Below, in pieces: positions 31,100 to 39,845 of a stretch of DNA of 44,331 nucleotides (positions within the stretch are counted from its first letter, which is position 1; each line of letters starts with the position of its first letter). Position numbers and translations under genes: made by a program. Under the pieces are notes generated by a model, which worked only from the letters and a program-made list of their open reading frames with translations, did no database searches and was not told where the DNA came from. The stretch is from JBBKXP01 sp038251315 (GTDB taxonomy: Bacteria > Pseudomonadota > Alphaproteobacteria > Rhodobacterales > Rhodobacteraceae), in the NCBI GenBank assembly GCA_038251315.1, contig JBBSBK010000020.1:1-44331 (forward strand), in the 5' to 3' direction.

Positions 31100-32605
31100 T
31101 CATTCGCCGCGCGGGAACCTTTGCGCGTCTTCCAGCACGTTCAGGTCCATGTGGTTGCGCATGTAGCGTTCGGATGCTTTTTGCAGCGGCTGATAGTCCC
31201 ACGGATAGTAGTTGCCATTGCGCAACGCCTCGTAAACCACCCAGCGCCGCGCCTGACTTTCGCGCACATCGGCGTCGAAATCGTCAAGGTCCCAGCGGGC
31301 GGCGGCCATGATGCGGAACCGTTCCAGCGTTGCCGCATGGGCGGGGTCGTCGGCGAGGTCGGTCAGTTCTTGCGGGTCATTGGCGAGGTCGAAAAGTTGT
31401 TCGGGATCGACCGCGCAGTTGGTGTATTTGAAATCGCCATCGCGCAGACCGATCAGCGGAGAAATCGACCCTTCGGCGGCGTATTCCATCGCCACGGGGC
31501 CGCGCGATTTACCGGCGGCAACGGGGCGCAGGGTGGTGCCCTCGGTCCAGGGCATGACCGCAGACATATCGACCCCGGCGAGGTCGCACAGCGTCGGCGT
31601 CACGTCGATGGTGCTGACGGGCGTGTCTATCCGCCCCGGTGCCATGCCGGGGGCCGCGATCATCAGGGGAACACGGGCGGAGCCTTCGAAGAAAGACATC
31701 TTGAACCACATGCCCCTCTCGCCCAGCATGTCGCCGTGGTCGGACACGAATACGATGATTGCTTCTTGGCGAGTATCGCTCAGCGTTCGCATCAATGCGC
31801 CGACCTTATCGTCAAGGTAGCTGATGTTGGCGAAATAGGCGCGGCGGGCGCGGCGGATTTGGTCGGCGGTGATGGCGAAATTCGCCGCGTCCATCGAGTC
31901 GTAAAGGCGGCGGGAATGAGCATCGAGGTCATCGTAGGGGATCACCGCGACATCAGGATCGAGGTGAGCACAATCGGCATACAGATCCCAGTATTTCGCC
32001 CGCGCCACATACGGATCGTGTGGATGGGTAAAGCTGACCGTCAGGCACCACGGGCGGTCGTCATGCCCACGCGAAAGGTCATAGATTTTCCGGTTAGCGT
32101 GATACGCGACTTCGTCATCATACTCCATCTGGTTGGTAATCTCGGCAACCCCCGCGCCCGTCACCGACCCCATGTTGTGATACCACCAGTCGATCCGTTC
32201 GCCGGGTTTGCGATAGTCCGGCGTCCAACCGAAATCGGCAGGATAGATGTCTGTGGTCAGACGTTCCTCGAACCCGTGCAATTGGTCGGGGCCAACCATG
32301 TGCATCTTGCCCGAAAGGCAGGTCTGATAGCCCGCCCGCCGCAGGTGATGCGCATAGGTGGGGATACTTGACGCGAATTCGGCAGCGTTGTCATAAACCC
32401 GCGTGCGGCTGGGCAGTTGCCCCGACATGAACGATGCGCGCGCCGGGGCGCACAGCGGGCTGGCGGTGTAGGAGTTCACGAATCGGGTGGATCGCGCGGC
32501 TAGCGCTTTGAGGTGCGGCGCATGCAGCCAGTCGGCGGGGCCGTCAGGGAACAGCGTGCCGTTCAACTGATCGACCATGATGACCAGGATGTTGGGTTTC
32601 GTCAT
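31100..32605 (-). CDS. betC: Choline sulfatase
   Basis: BetC hydrolyses choline-O-sulfate to choline and sulfate, feeding the betaine pathway. The 501 residues match the family. The sulfatase active site is present: an N-terminal metal-binding ILVIMVDQLNGTLFP, and Cys52 in LCAPARASFMSGQ, the CxPxR motif whose Cys matures to formylglycine. VFVSDHGDMLGERGMWFKMS supplies the other metal ligands. A maturation enzyme gene is not in the window. The choline-sulfatase C-terminal domain follows, with SQARRWVVYEALRNGNYYPWD. It overlaps betI by 4 bp and precedes betB by 40 bp. Confidence 0.95.
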   Translation of the reverse strand: MTKPNILVIMVDQLNGTLFPDGPADWLHAPHLKALAARSTRFVNSYTASPLCAPARASFMSGQLPSRTRVYDNAAEFASSIPTYAHHLRRAGYQTCLSGKMHMVGPDQLHGFEERLTTDIYPADFGWTPDYRKPGERIDWWYHNMGSVTGAGVAEITNQMEYDDEVAYHANRKIYDLSRGHDDRPWCLTVSFTHPHDPYVARAKYWDLYADCAHLDPDVAVIPYDDLDAHSRRLYDSMDAANFAITADQIRRARRAYFANISYLDDKVGALMRTLSDTRQEAIIVFVSDHGDMLGERGMWFKMSFFEGSARVPLMIAAPGMAPGRIDTPVSTIDVTPTLCDLAGVDMSAVMPWTEGTTLRPVAAGKSRGPVAMEYAAEGSISPLIGLRDGDFKYTNCAVDPEQLFDLANDPQELTDLADDPAHAATLERFRIMAAARWDLDDFDADVRESQARRWVVYEALRNGNYYPWDYQPLQKASERYMRNHMDLNVLEDAQRFPRGE

Positions 32606-33183
32606 CCCGCCACCTTCAGTTCGATGTCGAGCAGGGTCAGCAGGTGGTGGGTTGCCATGCCGGTATCGGGCAGATGCACCCCAAGCGCGGCGTGCAGATA
32701 CATCCCATCGATCAGCGCGGCCAGTCGGGTGGCGATATCGGCTGCCCTGTCACCGGCAAGCGGGCGCAGCGCGTGGATCAGGTTGGATTGCAGGCGGCGC
32801 TGATAGAGCGTCAGCAGGCGGCGGGCAGCGGGTGATGATTGGGCGAGCACGTAAAAGTTCAGCCATGCCGCCACTACGTCGCGGCGAAAGTTGGTCGTGG
32901 TGAACCCGGCCCTGATGATCGCCTCGGCCCGCGCCCTTGGCCCGTCGGCCATCGCCAGCGCACCCCGCGCCTCGGCTCCGTAGACGGTCATGATATGGCG
33001 CATCGCGGCCAGAAATATCTGGTCCTTGCCGCCGAAATAGTGGTGTGCCAGCGCCGACGACATGCCTGCGCGCCGCGCGATCTGGCTGACCGTCACGTCC
33101 AGCGAACCCGCCACGCCGATTTCGGCGATGGTGGCTTTCACCAAGGCGGCGCGGCGTATAGGCTCCATCCCAAGCTTGGGCAT
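32602..33183 (-). CDS. betI: TetR-family repressor BetI
   Basis: BetI represses bet genes and is relieved by choline. The 193-residue protein starts MPKLGMEPIRRAALVKATIA, typical of BetI. The DNA-binding helix-turn-helix is VTVSQIARRAGMSSALAHHY, followed by FGGKDQIFLAAMRHI. The rest is the helical ligand-binding and dimerisation domain. It heads the minus-strand operon betI-betC-betB-betA and faces choX across about 106 bp. A palindrome in that gap (33229-33242) is its likely operator. Confidence 0.93.
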   Translation of the reverse strand: MPKLGMEPIRRAALVKATIAEIGVAGSLDVTVSQIARRAGMSSALAHHYFGGKDQIFLAAMRHIMTVYGAEARGALAMADGPRARAEAIIRAGFTTTNFRRDVVAAWLNFYVLAQSSPAARRLLTLYQRRLQSNLIHALRPLAGDRAADIATRLAALIDGMYLHAALGVHLPDTGMATHHLLTLLDIELKVAG

Positions 33184-33228
33184 GACGGCTCCGGTAAGGG
33201 GTTGCCAAGTGACCCTAATGGCGTTTTT

Positions 33229-33242
33229 ATTGACTCGTCAAT
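33229..33242. promoter_or_regulatory. Probable BetI operator between betI and choX
   Basis: ATTGAC-TC-GTCAAT is a perfect 6-bp inverted repeat about 47 bp from both gene starts. It includes TTGACT on the plus strand and TTGACG on the minus strand, so both could be -35 hexamers of the divergent promoters. BetI sites in other bacteria are AT-rich palindromes of similar form. The single site could repress import and catabolism together. Confidence 0.7.
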
Positions 33243-33289
33243 CAAGAAACCGCCGGTGAAATCCGGCATCGAAATACCGGGAGACTGCT

Positions 33290-34213
33290 ATGATCTTGAA
33301 ATCCACCCTGTCCGTGCTGGCCATCTGTGCCGCGACCGCGTCTTGGGCCGACTGTGACAAAATCGACTTTTCCGACGTCGGCTGGACCGATATCACCGCC
33401 ACGACCGCCGCGACGACGCTGGTGCTCAAGGCGCTGGGCTACGAAACCGACATCAAGGTGCTGTCGGTTCCCGTCACCTATGCCTCGATGGCCGAAGGCG
33501 ATATCGACGTGTTCCTTGGCAACTGGATGCCGACGATGGAGGGCGACATCGCCACCTACCGCGATGCGGGCACCGTCGACACCGTGCGCACCAATCTTGA
33601 AGGCGCTAAATACACGCTGGCCACCAACGCCGCTGGCGTCGCCGCAGGGATCACCGATTTCGCGTCCATAGCGCAGGCCAAGGATGCGCTTGACGGCAAG
33701 ATCTACGGCATCGAGGTCGGCAACGATGGCAACCGGCTGATCACCGATATGATCGCTTCGGGCGAATTCGGTCTGACCGGGTTCGCGGTCGTCGAAAGTT
33801 CCGAACAGGGGATGCTCGCACAGGTCGAACGTGCCGATGACCGGGGCGAAGCGGTGGTATTCCTTGGCTGGGAACCGCACCCGATGAACGCCAATTTCGA
33901 CATGACCTATCTGCCCGGTGGTGACGACTGGTTCGGCCCCGATCTGGGCGGTGCCACTGTCGCCACGAATACCCGTGCCGGTTACGTGGCCGAATGCCCC
34001 AATACTGGCAAGTTTCTGGAAAACCTGTCGTTCTCGTTGCCCATGGAAAACGAGATCATGGGCGCGATCCTGGACGACGGGGTCGAGCCGGAAGCCGCCG
34101 CTAAGGCCTGGCTTGCCGCCAATCCCGACGCATGGACGCCATGGCTGGACGGTGTGACGACCAAAGACGGCGGCGATGCCGTTGCGGCCGTCACGTCGGC
34201 GCTGGCGGGATAA
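33290..34213 (+). CDS. choX: Choline ABC transporter substrate-binding protein
   Basis: ChoX captures choline in the periplasm for the ChoWV permease. The 307-residue protein has a signal peptide (MILKSTLSVLAICAATASWA) and an OpuAC-type ligand-binding domain. It has VGWTDITATTAATTLVLKAL and DIDVFLGNWMPTMEGD near the start, and YLPGGDDWFGPDLGGA later; the Trp residues there are candidates for the aromatic choline box. A GGGAG ribosome-binding site lies before the ATG. A hairpin separates its stop from choW and may lower expression of the downstream genes. Confidence 0.92.
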   Translation: MILKSTLSVLAICAATASWADCDKIDFSDVGWTDITATTAATTLVLKALGYETDIKVLSVPVTYASMAEGDIDVFLGNWMPTMEGDIATYRDAGTVDTVRTNLEGAKYTLATNAAGVAAGITDFASIAQAKDALDGKIYGIEVGNDGNRLITDMIASGEFGLTGFAVVESSEQGMLAQVERADDRGEAVVFLGWEPHPMNANFDMTYLPGGDDWFGPDLGGATVATNTRAGYVAECPNTGKFLENLSFSLPMENEIMGAILDDGVEPEAAAKAWLAANPDAWTPWLDGVTTKDGGDAVAAVTSALAG

Positions 34214-34221
34214 CAATCATC

Positions 34222-34249
34222 AAAGGCCCCGGCGCAGGTCGGGGCCTTT
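34222..34249 (+). terminator. Intercistronic hairpin choX-choW (weak terminator/attenuator)
   Basis: AAAGGCCCC (34222-34230) pairs with GGGGCCTTT (34241-34249) over 9 bp with a 10-nt loop, ending in only three T. Such hairpins after binding-protein genes let them be made in excess over the permease by partial termination or by protecting the 3' end of the upstream message. Confidence 0.6.
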
Positions 34250-34253
34250 GCCA

Positions 34254-35123
34254 ATGCGGGGGGCGCATGTGGCGATTTTTGACGGACTGGTGAATCTGAT
34301 CGAAGGGCCGAAAATACCCGTGGGCGCGGCAGCGCAAAGCGTGGTTGCGTGGCTCAAAACCAATGCAAAGGGTGTGTTCGATGCGATATCGGACGTGCTG
34401 GACGGGCTGATTTCGGGCGTGACATGGGGCCTTGTCACCCTTGGCCCGATCGGGCTGACGGTGGTGTTCGTTGCCCTGACCTTTGCGCTGCATCGCAGCT
34501 TGACCCGCGTCATCATCGTGGCGGTGGGCATGCTGTTCATCATCAACCAAGGCTATTGGGACGATACCACCGACACGCTTGCCCTGATCCTTGTGTCCTG
34601 CATCGTCTGCATGGGGCTAGGCGTGCCGATGGGTATCTGGGCGGCGCGGCGCGATTGGGTTTTCAACACGCTGGAACCCGTTCTTGACCTGATGCAGACC
34701 CTGCCGCCCTTTGTCTACCTCATCCCGGCGGTTATTTTTTTCGGCCTTGGCCCGGTGCCCGGCCTGATTGCCACAGTGATCTTTGCCCTGCCCGCGTCGA
34801 TTCGCCTGACGCATCTGGGAATTTCCAAGACGCCGACGCCCCTGCTCGAGGCGGCGACGGCGTTTGGCGCGACGCCGATGCAGCGACTGATGAAAGTCGA
34901 ATTTCCATCGGCTTTTCCGCAGATCATGATCGGGTTGAACCAGACCATCATGCTGTCGCTGTCGATGGTTGTCATCGCGACGTTGGTTGGCGCGGGTGGT
35001 TTGGGCCAGCCGGTAATGAACGGGCTGAACCGGATGAAACCCGATCTGGGGTTTGAATCGGGCTTTGTCATCGTCGCCCTTGCCACCGTGTTGCGCGTCA
35101 TGTTGCAGGTGACCAAGAAATGA
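34254..35123 (+). CDS. choW: Choline ABC transporter permease
   Basis: This inner-membrane permease, 289 residues from the ATG at 34254, has about six helices. A GTG at 34269 behind GGGGGG is an alternative start. The soluble N-terminal stretch IPVGAAAQSVVAWLKTNAKG is typical of ChoW/OpuAB-like proteins. The cytoplasmic coupling loop is EAATAFGATPMQRLMKVEFP, the EAA motif that contacts the ATPase. It overlaps choV by 4 bp. The open frame begins at 34176, but that part overlaps choX and is not credible. Confidence 0.88.
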   Translation: MRGAHVAIFDGLVNLIEGPKIPVGAAAQSVVAWLKTNAKGVFDAISDVLDGLISGVTWGLVTLGPIGLTVVFVALTFALHRSLTRVIIVAVGMLFIINQGYWDDTTDTLALILVSCIVCMGLGVPMGIWAARRDWVFNTLEPVLDLMQTLPPFVYLIPAVIFFGLGPVPGLIATVIFALPASIRLTHLGISKTPTPLLEAATAFGATPMQRLMKVEFPSAFPQIMIGLNQTIMLSLSMVVIATLVGAGGLGQPVMNGLNRMKPDLGFESGFVIVALATVLRVMLQVTKK

Positions 35124-36130
35124 GTGTTGCGGTCAGTTTCGACGCCGTCAACATCGTGTTCGGCGACAAGCCGCAGGTCGCTCTGCCATTGATGGACAAG
35201 GGCCAACATCGGGCCGAGATACAAAAGGCGACCGGGCAGGTCTTAGGCGTGCATGATTGTTCGCTGGATGTCGAGTTTGGCGAGATTCTGGTGCTGATGG
35301 GCCTGTCGGGGTCGGGCAAATCCACCCTGCTGCGTGCGGTCAACGGGTTAAACCCGGTGGCGCGCGGCAAGGTCGTAGTCAATGACGGCGCATGGTCGTG
35401 CGACGTGTCCAACGCCAGCAAACCCGATCTGTTGCGGGTGCGCCGGGAATGCGTCGCTATGGTGTTCCAGCAATTCGGCCTGCTGCCGTGGCGCACAGTG
35501 CGCGACAATGTCGGGCTGGGGCTGGAACTGGCCAAGATGGGCAAGGCCGAACGCGCCACGAAAGTCGACGAACAACTGGCGTTGGTCGGCCTGTCGGACT
35601 GGGCCGAACGCAAGGTGGGCGAGTTGTCGGGCGGCATGCAGCAGCGCGTCGGACTGGCGCGGGCTTTTGTGACCGAGGCTCCGATTTTGTTGATGGACGA
35701 GCCCTTTTCCGCCCTCGATCCATTGATCCGGGCGCGGTTGCAGGACGAATTGCTGGACCTGCAGCAAAAGCTGAAGCGCACGATCATTTTCGTGTCGCAC
35801 GATCTGGATGAGGCTTTCAAACTCGGCAATCGGATTGCGATCATGGAGGGCGGGCGGATCATCCAAAGCGGCACGCCGCGCGACATTTTTACGAATCCGG
35901 TTAATGACTATGTCGCCGATTTCGTCGCCCACATGAACCCGCTGGGGGTGCTGACAGCGCGCGATGTGATGGTGGCGGGGGGCGGCAGTGGGCCGCAGAT
36001 TGGCGCGGAAACCCCGGTCAAGGACATCATCACGCAATTGCAAACAGCCGATAGTCTGGTGGTCGTCGACAAAGGCGAGGCCATCGGCCACGTCACCCAC
36101 GATTCCGTCTTGGCGCGGCTGGCCAGTTAG
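35120..36130 (+). CDS. choV: Choline ABC transporter ATP-binding protein
   Basis: This 336-residue ATPase of the quaternary-amine uptake family drives ChoW. The N-terminal extension before the ABC core (about 40 residues) is typical of ProV/ChoV. Walker A is GLSGSGKST, the Q-loop lies around MVFQQFGLLPWRTV, the signature is LSGGMQQRVGLARAF and Walker B is ILLMDEPFSALDPL. A C-terminal region after IFTNPVNDYVADFVAHMNPL resembles a partial CBS module that could sense ionic strength. It overlaps choW by 4 bp upstream. Its stop overlaps the convergent DMT transporter gene by 4 bp. Confidence 0.94.
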   Translation: MSVAVSFDAVNIVFGDKPQVALPLMDKGQHRAEIQKATGQVLGVHDCSLDVEFGEILVLMGLSGSGKSTLLRAVNGLNPVARGKVVVNDGAWSCDVSNASKPDLLRVRRECVAMVFQQFGLLPWRTVRDNVGLGLELAKMGKAERATKVDEQLALVGLSDWAERKVGELSGGMQQRVGLARAFVTEAPILLMDEPFSALDPLIRARLQDELLDLQQKLKRTIIFVSHDLDEAFKLGNRIAIMEGGRIIQSGTPRDIFTNPVNDYVADFVAHMNPLGVLTARDVMVAGGGSGPQIGAETPVKDIITQLQTADSLVVVDKGEAIGHVTHDSVLARLAS

Positions 36131-37020
36131 CCCTTGGTTTGCACCACGGTCGGCGTGATGCTGCGCCGTGCCCGCGCCTCGCGCCAGGTGATGAAACTGA
36201 TCGACGCCATGATGATCGCGCCGCCCAGGACCACATAGCCGTCGATGCCTTCGTCAAAGACCAGCCAGCCAAGTGTGACCGCCCAGACCAGTTGCAGGAA
36301 TGTCACTGGCTGCGTCACGGTCAGCGGGGCGGCGGCAAAGGCCAGCGTCATCGTGTAATGCCCGGCAGTGGCAAAGCTGGCGACCAGCAGCAACCACGCC
36401 AGTTCCATCCCCGTCACCGGCACCCATACCGCATAGGCGAACGGCGCCAGCCCGATGGTCACGGTGATCGACAGCATGCCGACGACGACGGCTGGTTTGA
36501 CCTCGTCCGCCAGCATCTTGGCGATCAGATAACCAAGGGCGAACAACACAGCCGTGACCAGCATGGCGATGTGCCCCGGCTCGATCGTCTTGACGCCGGG
36601 CCGCAGAATGATCACTGCCCCGACCAGCGCCAGCAACACCGCAATCACCCGACGCAACGGCAGCTTTTCACCAAGAAACAGCGCAGCACCCAGGGTGACG
36701 TAGATCGGCGACAGATAGTTCATCGCCGTCACCTCGGCCAAGGGGATGCGGGCCATTGCAAAGAACCACAGGATCACCGCGCCGGTATGGGCGAGGCCGC
36801 GAAAAGCGAACAGTTTCAATTGGCGTGTGCTGAGTTGAGCGGCAAGGATCGGACGGATCATCGGGATCAGGAAAACGAGGCCAAGGGCATAGCGCAAGAA
36901 TGCCGACTGTGCCGCCGGAATGCCGCGCCCCAGATGCTTGACGATGGCTGTCACCGCGACAAAGCACAGGCCGGTCAAGACCATCCAGAGGATCCCGACG
37001 AGGGGCCGCTGCGCCGTCAT
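36127..37020 (-). CDS. EamA/DMT family transporter
   Basis: The 297-residue protein has ten predicted helices arranged as two EamA repeats, seen at GILWMVLTGLCFVAVTAIVK (first) and AMLVTAVLFALGYLIAKML (second). A conserved segment MARIPLAEVTAMNYLSPIYV closes the first repeat. DMT transporters export or import amino acids, nucleosides or other metabolites, so the substrate is unknown. It lies 22 bp after the YebC gene on the same strand and probably forms an operon with it. It converges on choV with a 4-bp overlap, so transcription from the two sides may interfere. Confidence 0.87.
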   Translation of the reverse strand: MTAQRPLVGILWMVLTGLCFVAVTAIVKHLGRGIPAAQSAFLRYALGLVFLIPMIRPILAAQLSTRQLKLFAFRGLAHTGAVILWFFAMARIPLAEVTAMNYLSPIYVTLGAALFLGEKLPLRRVIAVLLALVGAVIILRPGVKTIEPGHIAMLVTAVLFALGYLIAKMLADEVKPAVVVGMLSITVTIGLAPFAYAVWVPVTGMELAWLLLVASFATAGHYTMTLAFAAAPLTVTQPVTFLQLVWAVTLGWLVFDEGIDGYVVLGGAIIMASISFITWREARARRSITPTVVQTKG

Positions 37021-37042
37021 GGCGTTACTGTCAGCACAATAG

Positions 37043-37792
37043 TCAACTGTTCGCGTAGGCTTCCATCACCTCGTCACTCGCGTCCAGATTGGTCGTGACC
37101 GTCTGCACGTCGTCGTCGTCTTCCAGTATTTCGACGAGGCGCATCAGTTTGGTTACGCCGTCAAGGTCAAGTTCGGAATGCAGGTTGGGCTTCCAGATCA
37201 GTTTGGTCGTGACACTTTCGCCCAATGCAGCCTCGAGCGCGTTCGACACGTCGTTCAGATCGGTATCGGCGCAGTAAATCCAGTGGCCGTCCGCGTCGCT
37301 TTCCACGTCTTCGGCCCCGGCCTCGATCGCGGCCATCATTACGGTGTCGGCGTCCCCGGCTTCGGGGCCATAAGCAATCTCCCCCTTGCGGTCGAACATG
37401 AACCCGACGCTGCCGGTTTCGCCCAGATTGCCCCCCGCCTTGGTAAATGTCGATCGCACGACCGATGCGGTGCGGTTGCGGTTGTCGGTCATCGCCTCGA
37501 CGATCACCGCGACGCCACCGGGGCCGTAGCCTTCATACCGGATTTCATCGTAGTTTTCAGCGTCCCCGCCGATGGATTTCTTGATCGCGCGGTCGATCAC
37601 CTCTTTGGGGACCGACATCGATTTGGCCTCTTTCACGGCCAGCCGCAAGCGCGGGTTCTTGTCGGGATCGGGGTCGCCCATCTTGGCGGCGACAGTAATT
37701 TCCTTGGCCGCCTTGGAAAACAGCTTGGCGCGCAGTTTGTCCTGCCGCCCCTTGCGATGCTGGATGTTTGCCCATTTGGAATGGCCGGCCAT
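37043..37792 (-). CDS. yebC: YebC/PmpR family transcriptional/translational regulator
   Basis: From the ATG at 37792 the product is 249 residues, as in typical family members. It begins MAGHSKWANIQHRKGRQDK, the family signature. Further conserved parts are KEVIDRAIKKSIGG and the GGVAVIVEAMTDNRNRTASVV strand region; the acidic end is ILEDDDDVQTVTTNLD. YebC proteins bind DNA and repress or activate genes. Some members have been shown to act on ribosomes at proline-rich stretches. Which role applies here is unknown. It is transcribed with the DMT gene and divergent from the SLC13 gene, 114 bp away. Confidence 0.95.
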   Translation of the reverse strand: MAGHSKWANIQHRKGRQDKLRAKLFSKAAKEITVAAKMGDPDPDKNPRLRLAVKEAKSMSVPKEVIDRAIKKSIGGDAENYDEIRYEGYGPGGVAVIVEAMTDNRNRTASVVRSTFTKAGGNLGETGSVGFMFDRKGEIAYGPEAGDADTVMMAAIEAGAEDVESDADGHWIYCADTDLNDVSNALEAALGESVTTKLIWKPNLHSELDLDGVTKLMRLVEILEDDDDVQTVTTNLDASDEVMEAYANS

Positions 37793-37906
37793 GTCGGTGC
37801 CTCGTCGGTTAGCTGATTTCGGCCCCCTATATGCCAGCCCGCCCCCGGCGTGCAATCCCGCGCTTGGCTGCTGGCCAATAACCCAAAGGGCTGCAATAAG
37901 CCCCGC

Positions 37907-39688
37907 ATGACCACCGATCAGATCATCCTGTTTTCCCTGTTCGGCGCGGTCTTTGCCCTGCTGCTGTGGGGGCGCTGGCGCTATGACCTTGTCGCGTTTT
38001 CGGCGCTGATGGTCGGTGTGGCTCTGGGCGTGGTGCCGACCAAGGATGCATTCAGCGGGTTCGGCCATCCGGCCACCCTGATTGTCGCCCTCGTGCTGGT
38101 GGTATCGGCGGGGCTGGTGCGCTCTGGCGCGGTTTACCTGATAACCCGGACGATGGTGGACAGCACCCGTGCCCTTGGCGGCCATATCGCCCTGATGGGC
38201 GGGATCGCGGCAGTGCTGTCGGCCTTCATGAACAACGTTGCCGCACTGGCCCTGCTGATGCCCGTCGATATCCAGACAGCGCGTAAGGCCAAACGGGCCG
38301 TCGGCCTGTCGCTGATGCCGCTGTCATTCGCAACCATCCTTGGCGGCATGGTGACGCTGATCGGCACCCCGCCCAATATCATCATCGCGCAGATCCGGGC
38401 CGAAAGTCTGGGCGAGCCGTTCAAGATGTTTGATTTCGCCCCGGTCGGTGCCATCGTCGCGTTGGCCGGGCTGGCATTCGTCGCCTTGATCGGTTGGCGG
38501 TTGATCCCACAGCGCGACACCGCGTTTTCCAAAGGCAGTCTGGTGGACGACTACGCCGATTACCTGTCCGAACTGACGGTCCCCGCCGAAAGTGCGCAGA
38601 TCGGCAAGCGCGTCCGCGACCTGTATCCCGACGCCGAAAAGGCGGATGTGGCCATCATCGGCCTGATCCGCGATGGCACGCGCCGGTTCGGCGACGCCCG
38701 CAACACCGAAATCATCGCCGGTGACACCCTGCTGATCGAGGCGACGCCCGAGGCATTGGATGAAATCCGCGCCGCGCTCAAACTGGATTTCAGCGATGTG
38801 GAACGCGAGGAACTGGTCAAGGCCGATGGCGAGGGGCTGAGCCTGATCGAAGTCGTCGTCACCGACCAGTCGCGCATCAACGGCAAGACCGCCCAGGCCA
38901 TCGGGCTGGCATGGCGGCAACGCACGATCCTGATGGGTCTGTCGCGCCGGGGTCGCCAGATCAGGAACCATGTGCGCAAAGAGGTGGTGCGGGCGGGCGA
39001 TATCCTGTTGCTGCTGGTGCCCAGCGCCAGTGCGCCAGACGTGACGGACTGGCTGGGCTGTCTGCCGCTGGCTGAACGCGGCCTTAAGGTCACATCGGAT
39101 CGCAAGGTCTGGTTGGGCATCGGGCTGTTCGGCGCGGCGGTGGCGGCGGCGTCGTTCGGGCTGATCTATCTGCCGGTGGCACTGGGGCTGGTGGTGGTCG
39201 CCTATGTGCTGGCGGGCATCATGCCGGTGGCCGATATCTATGACCAGATCGAATGGCCCGTCGTCGTGCTGCTCGGGTCGATGATCCCGCTGGGGGCGGC
39301 GCTGGAAACCTCGGGCGGGACGCAGTTGATCGCCGGGGCGCTGGTCGGGTTGACGGCAGGCTGGCCCGCCTGGGCGATCCTGACCGTGCTGATGGTGGTG
39401 ACGATGTCACTGTCGGATGTGCTGAACAACACTGCCACAACCATCGTCGCCGCCCCGGTCGGCATCCAGATGGCGCAGACGCTGGGCGTGTCGCCCGATC
39501 CGTTCCTGATGGCAGTCGCTGTCGCTGCATCCTGCGCATTCCTGACCCCGATCGGGCACAAGAACAACACGCTGATCCTTGGCCCCGGCGGTTACGGTTT
39601 TGGCGACTACTGGCGGATGGGCCTGCCGCTGGAACTGATCGTGGTGGTCGTGGCGATCCCGTCGATTCTGGTGTTCTGGCCGCTGTGA
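37907..39688 (+). CDS. SLC13/DASS-type transporter with central RCK_C (TrkA-C) domains
   Basis: The 593-residue protein starts at the ATG at 37907. Both ends are membrane domains, with helices at GAVFALLLWGRWRYDLVAFS, VALVLVVSAGLVRSG and, in the second half, GLIYLPVALGLVVVAYVL. SLC13 motifs include LSAFMNNVAALALLMPV and LNNTATTIVAAPVGIQMAQT. The middle (about 220-420) holds two RCK_C modules, recognisable by GDTLLIEATPEALDEIR and GDILLLLVPSASAPDV. This layout is shared by sulfate and other anion:Na+ symporters of SAC1/SLT type. The substrate may be sulfate, which would fit sulfate released by BetC, but this is inference. Confidence 0.86.
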   Translation: MTTDQIILFSLFGAVFALLLWGRWRYDLVAFSALMVGVALGVVPTKDAFSGFGHPATLIVALVLVVSAGLVRSGAVYLITRTMVDSTRALGGHIALMGGIAAVLSAFMNNVAALALLMPVDIQTARKAKRAVGLSLMPLSFATILGGMVTLIGTPPNIIIAQIRAESLGEPFKMFDFAPVGAIVALAGLAFVALIGWRLIPQRDTAFSKGSLVDDYADYLSELTVPAESAQIGKRVRDLYPDAEKADVAIIGLIRDGTRRFGDARNTEIIAGDTLLIEATPEALDEIRAALKLDFSDVEREELVKADGEGLSLIEVVVTDQSRINGKTAQAIGLAWRQRTILMGLSRRGRQIRNHVRKEVVRAGDILLLLVPSASAPDVTDWLGCLPLAERGLKVTSDRKVWLGIGLFGAAVAAASFGLIYLPVALGLVVVAYVLAGIMPVADIYDQIEWPVVVLLGSMIPLGAALETSGGTQLIAGALVGLTAGWPAWAILTVLMVVTMSLSDVLNNTATTIVAAPVGIQMAQTLGVSPDPFLMAVAVAASCAFLTPIGHKNNTLILGPGGYGFGDYWRMGLPLELIVVVVAIPSILVFWPL

Positions 39689-39845
39689 TTGCATGGCTTA
39701 TGCTGAAACTGCTTACGCCATGACCGGACTTGCCAAAACGCCCTGACGCCACTTAGCTTGACGCCGCGCAGCCCGAGTCCTTCCCCCTTCTGTCGGCGCG
39801 CCTTTCCCGATCCACCGAAGGGGTGGAACGCTAAAAGGGGAAACC

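Noticed and set aside
37043..38185. Extended 380-residue form of the YebC gene
   Set aside because: The family N terminus MAGHSKWANI lies at 37792, and the extension overlaps the divergent SLC13 gene antisense.
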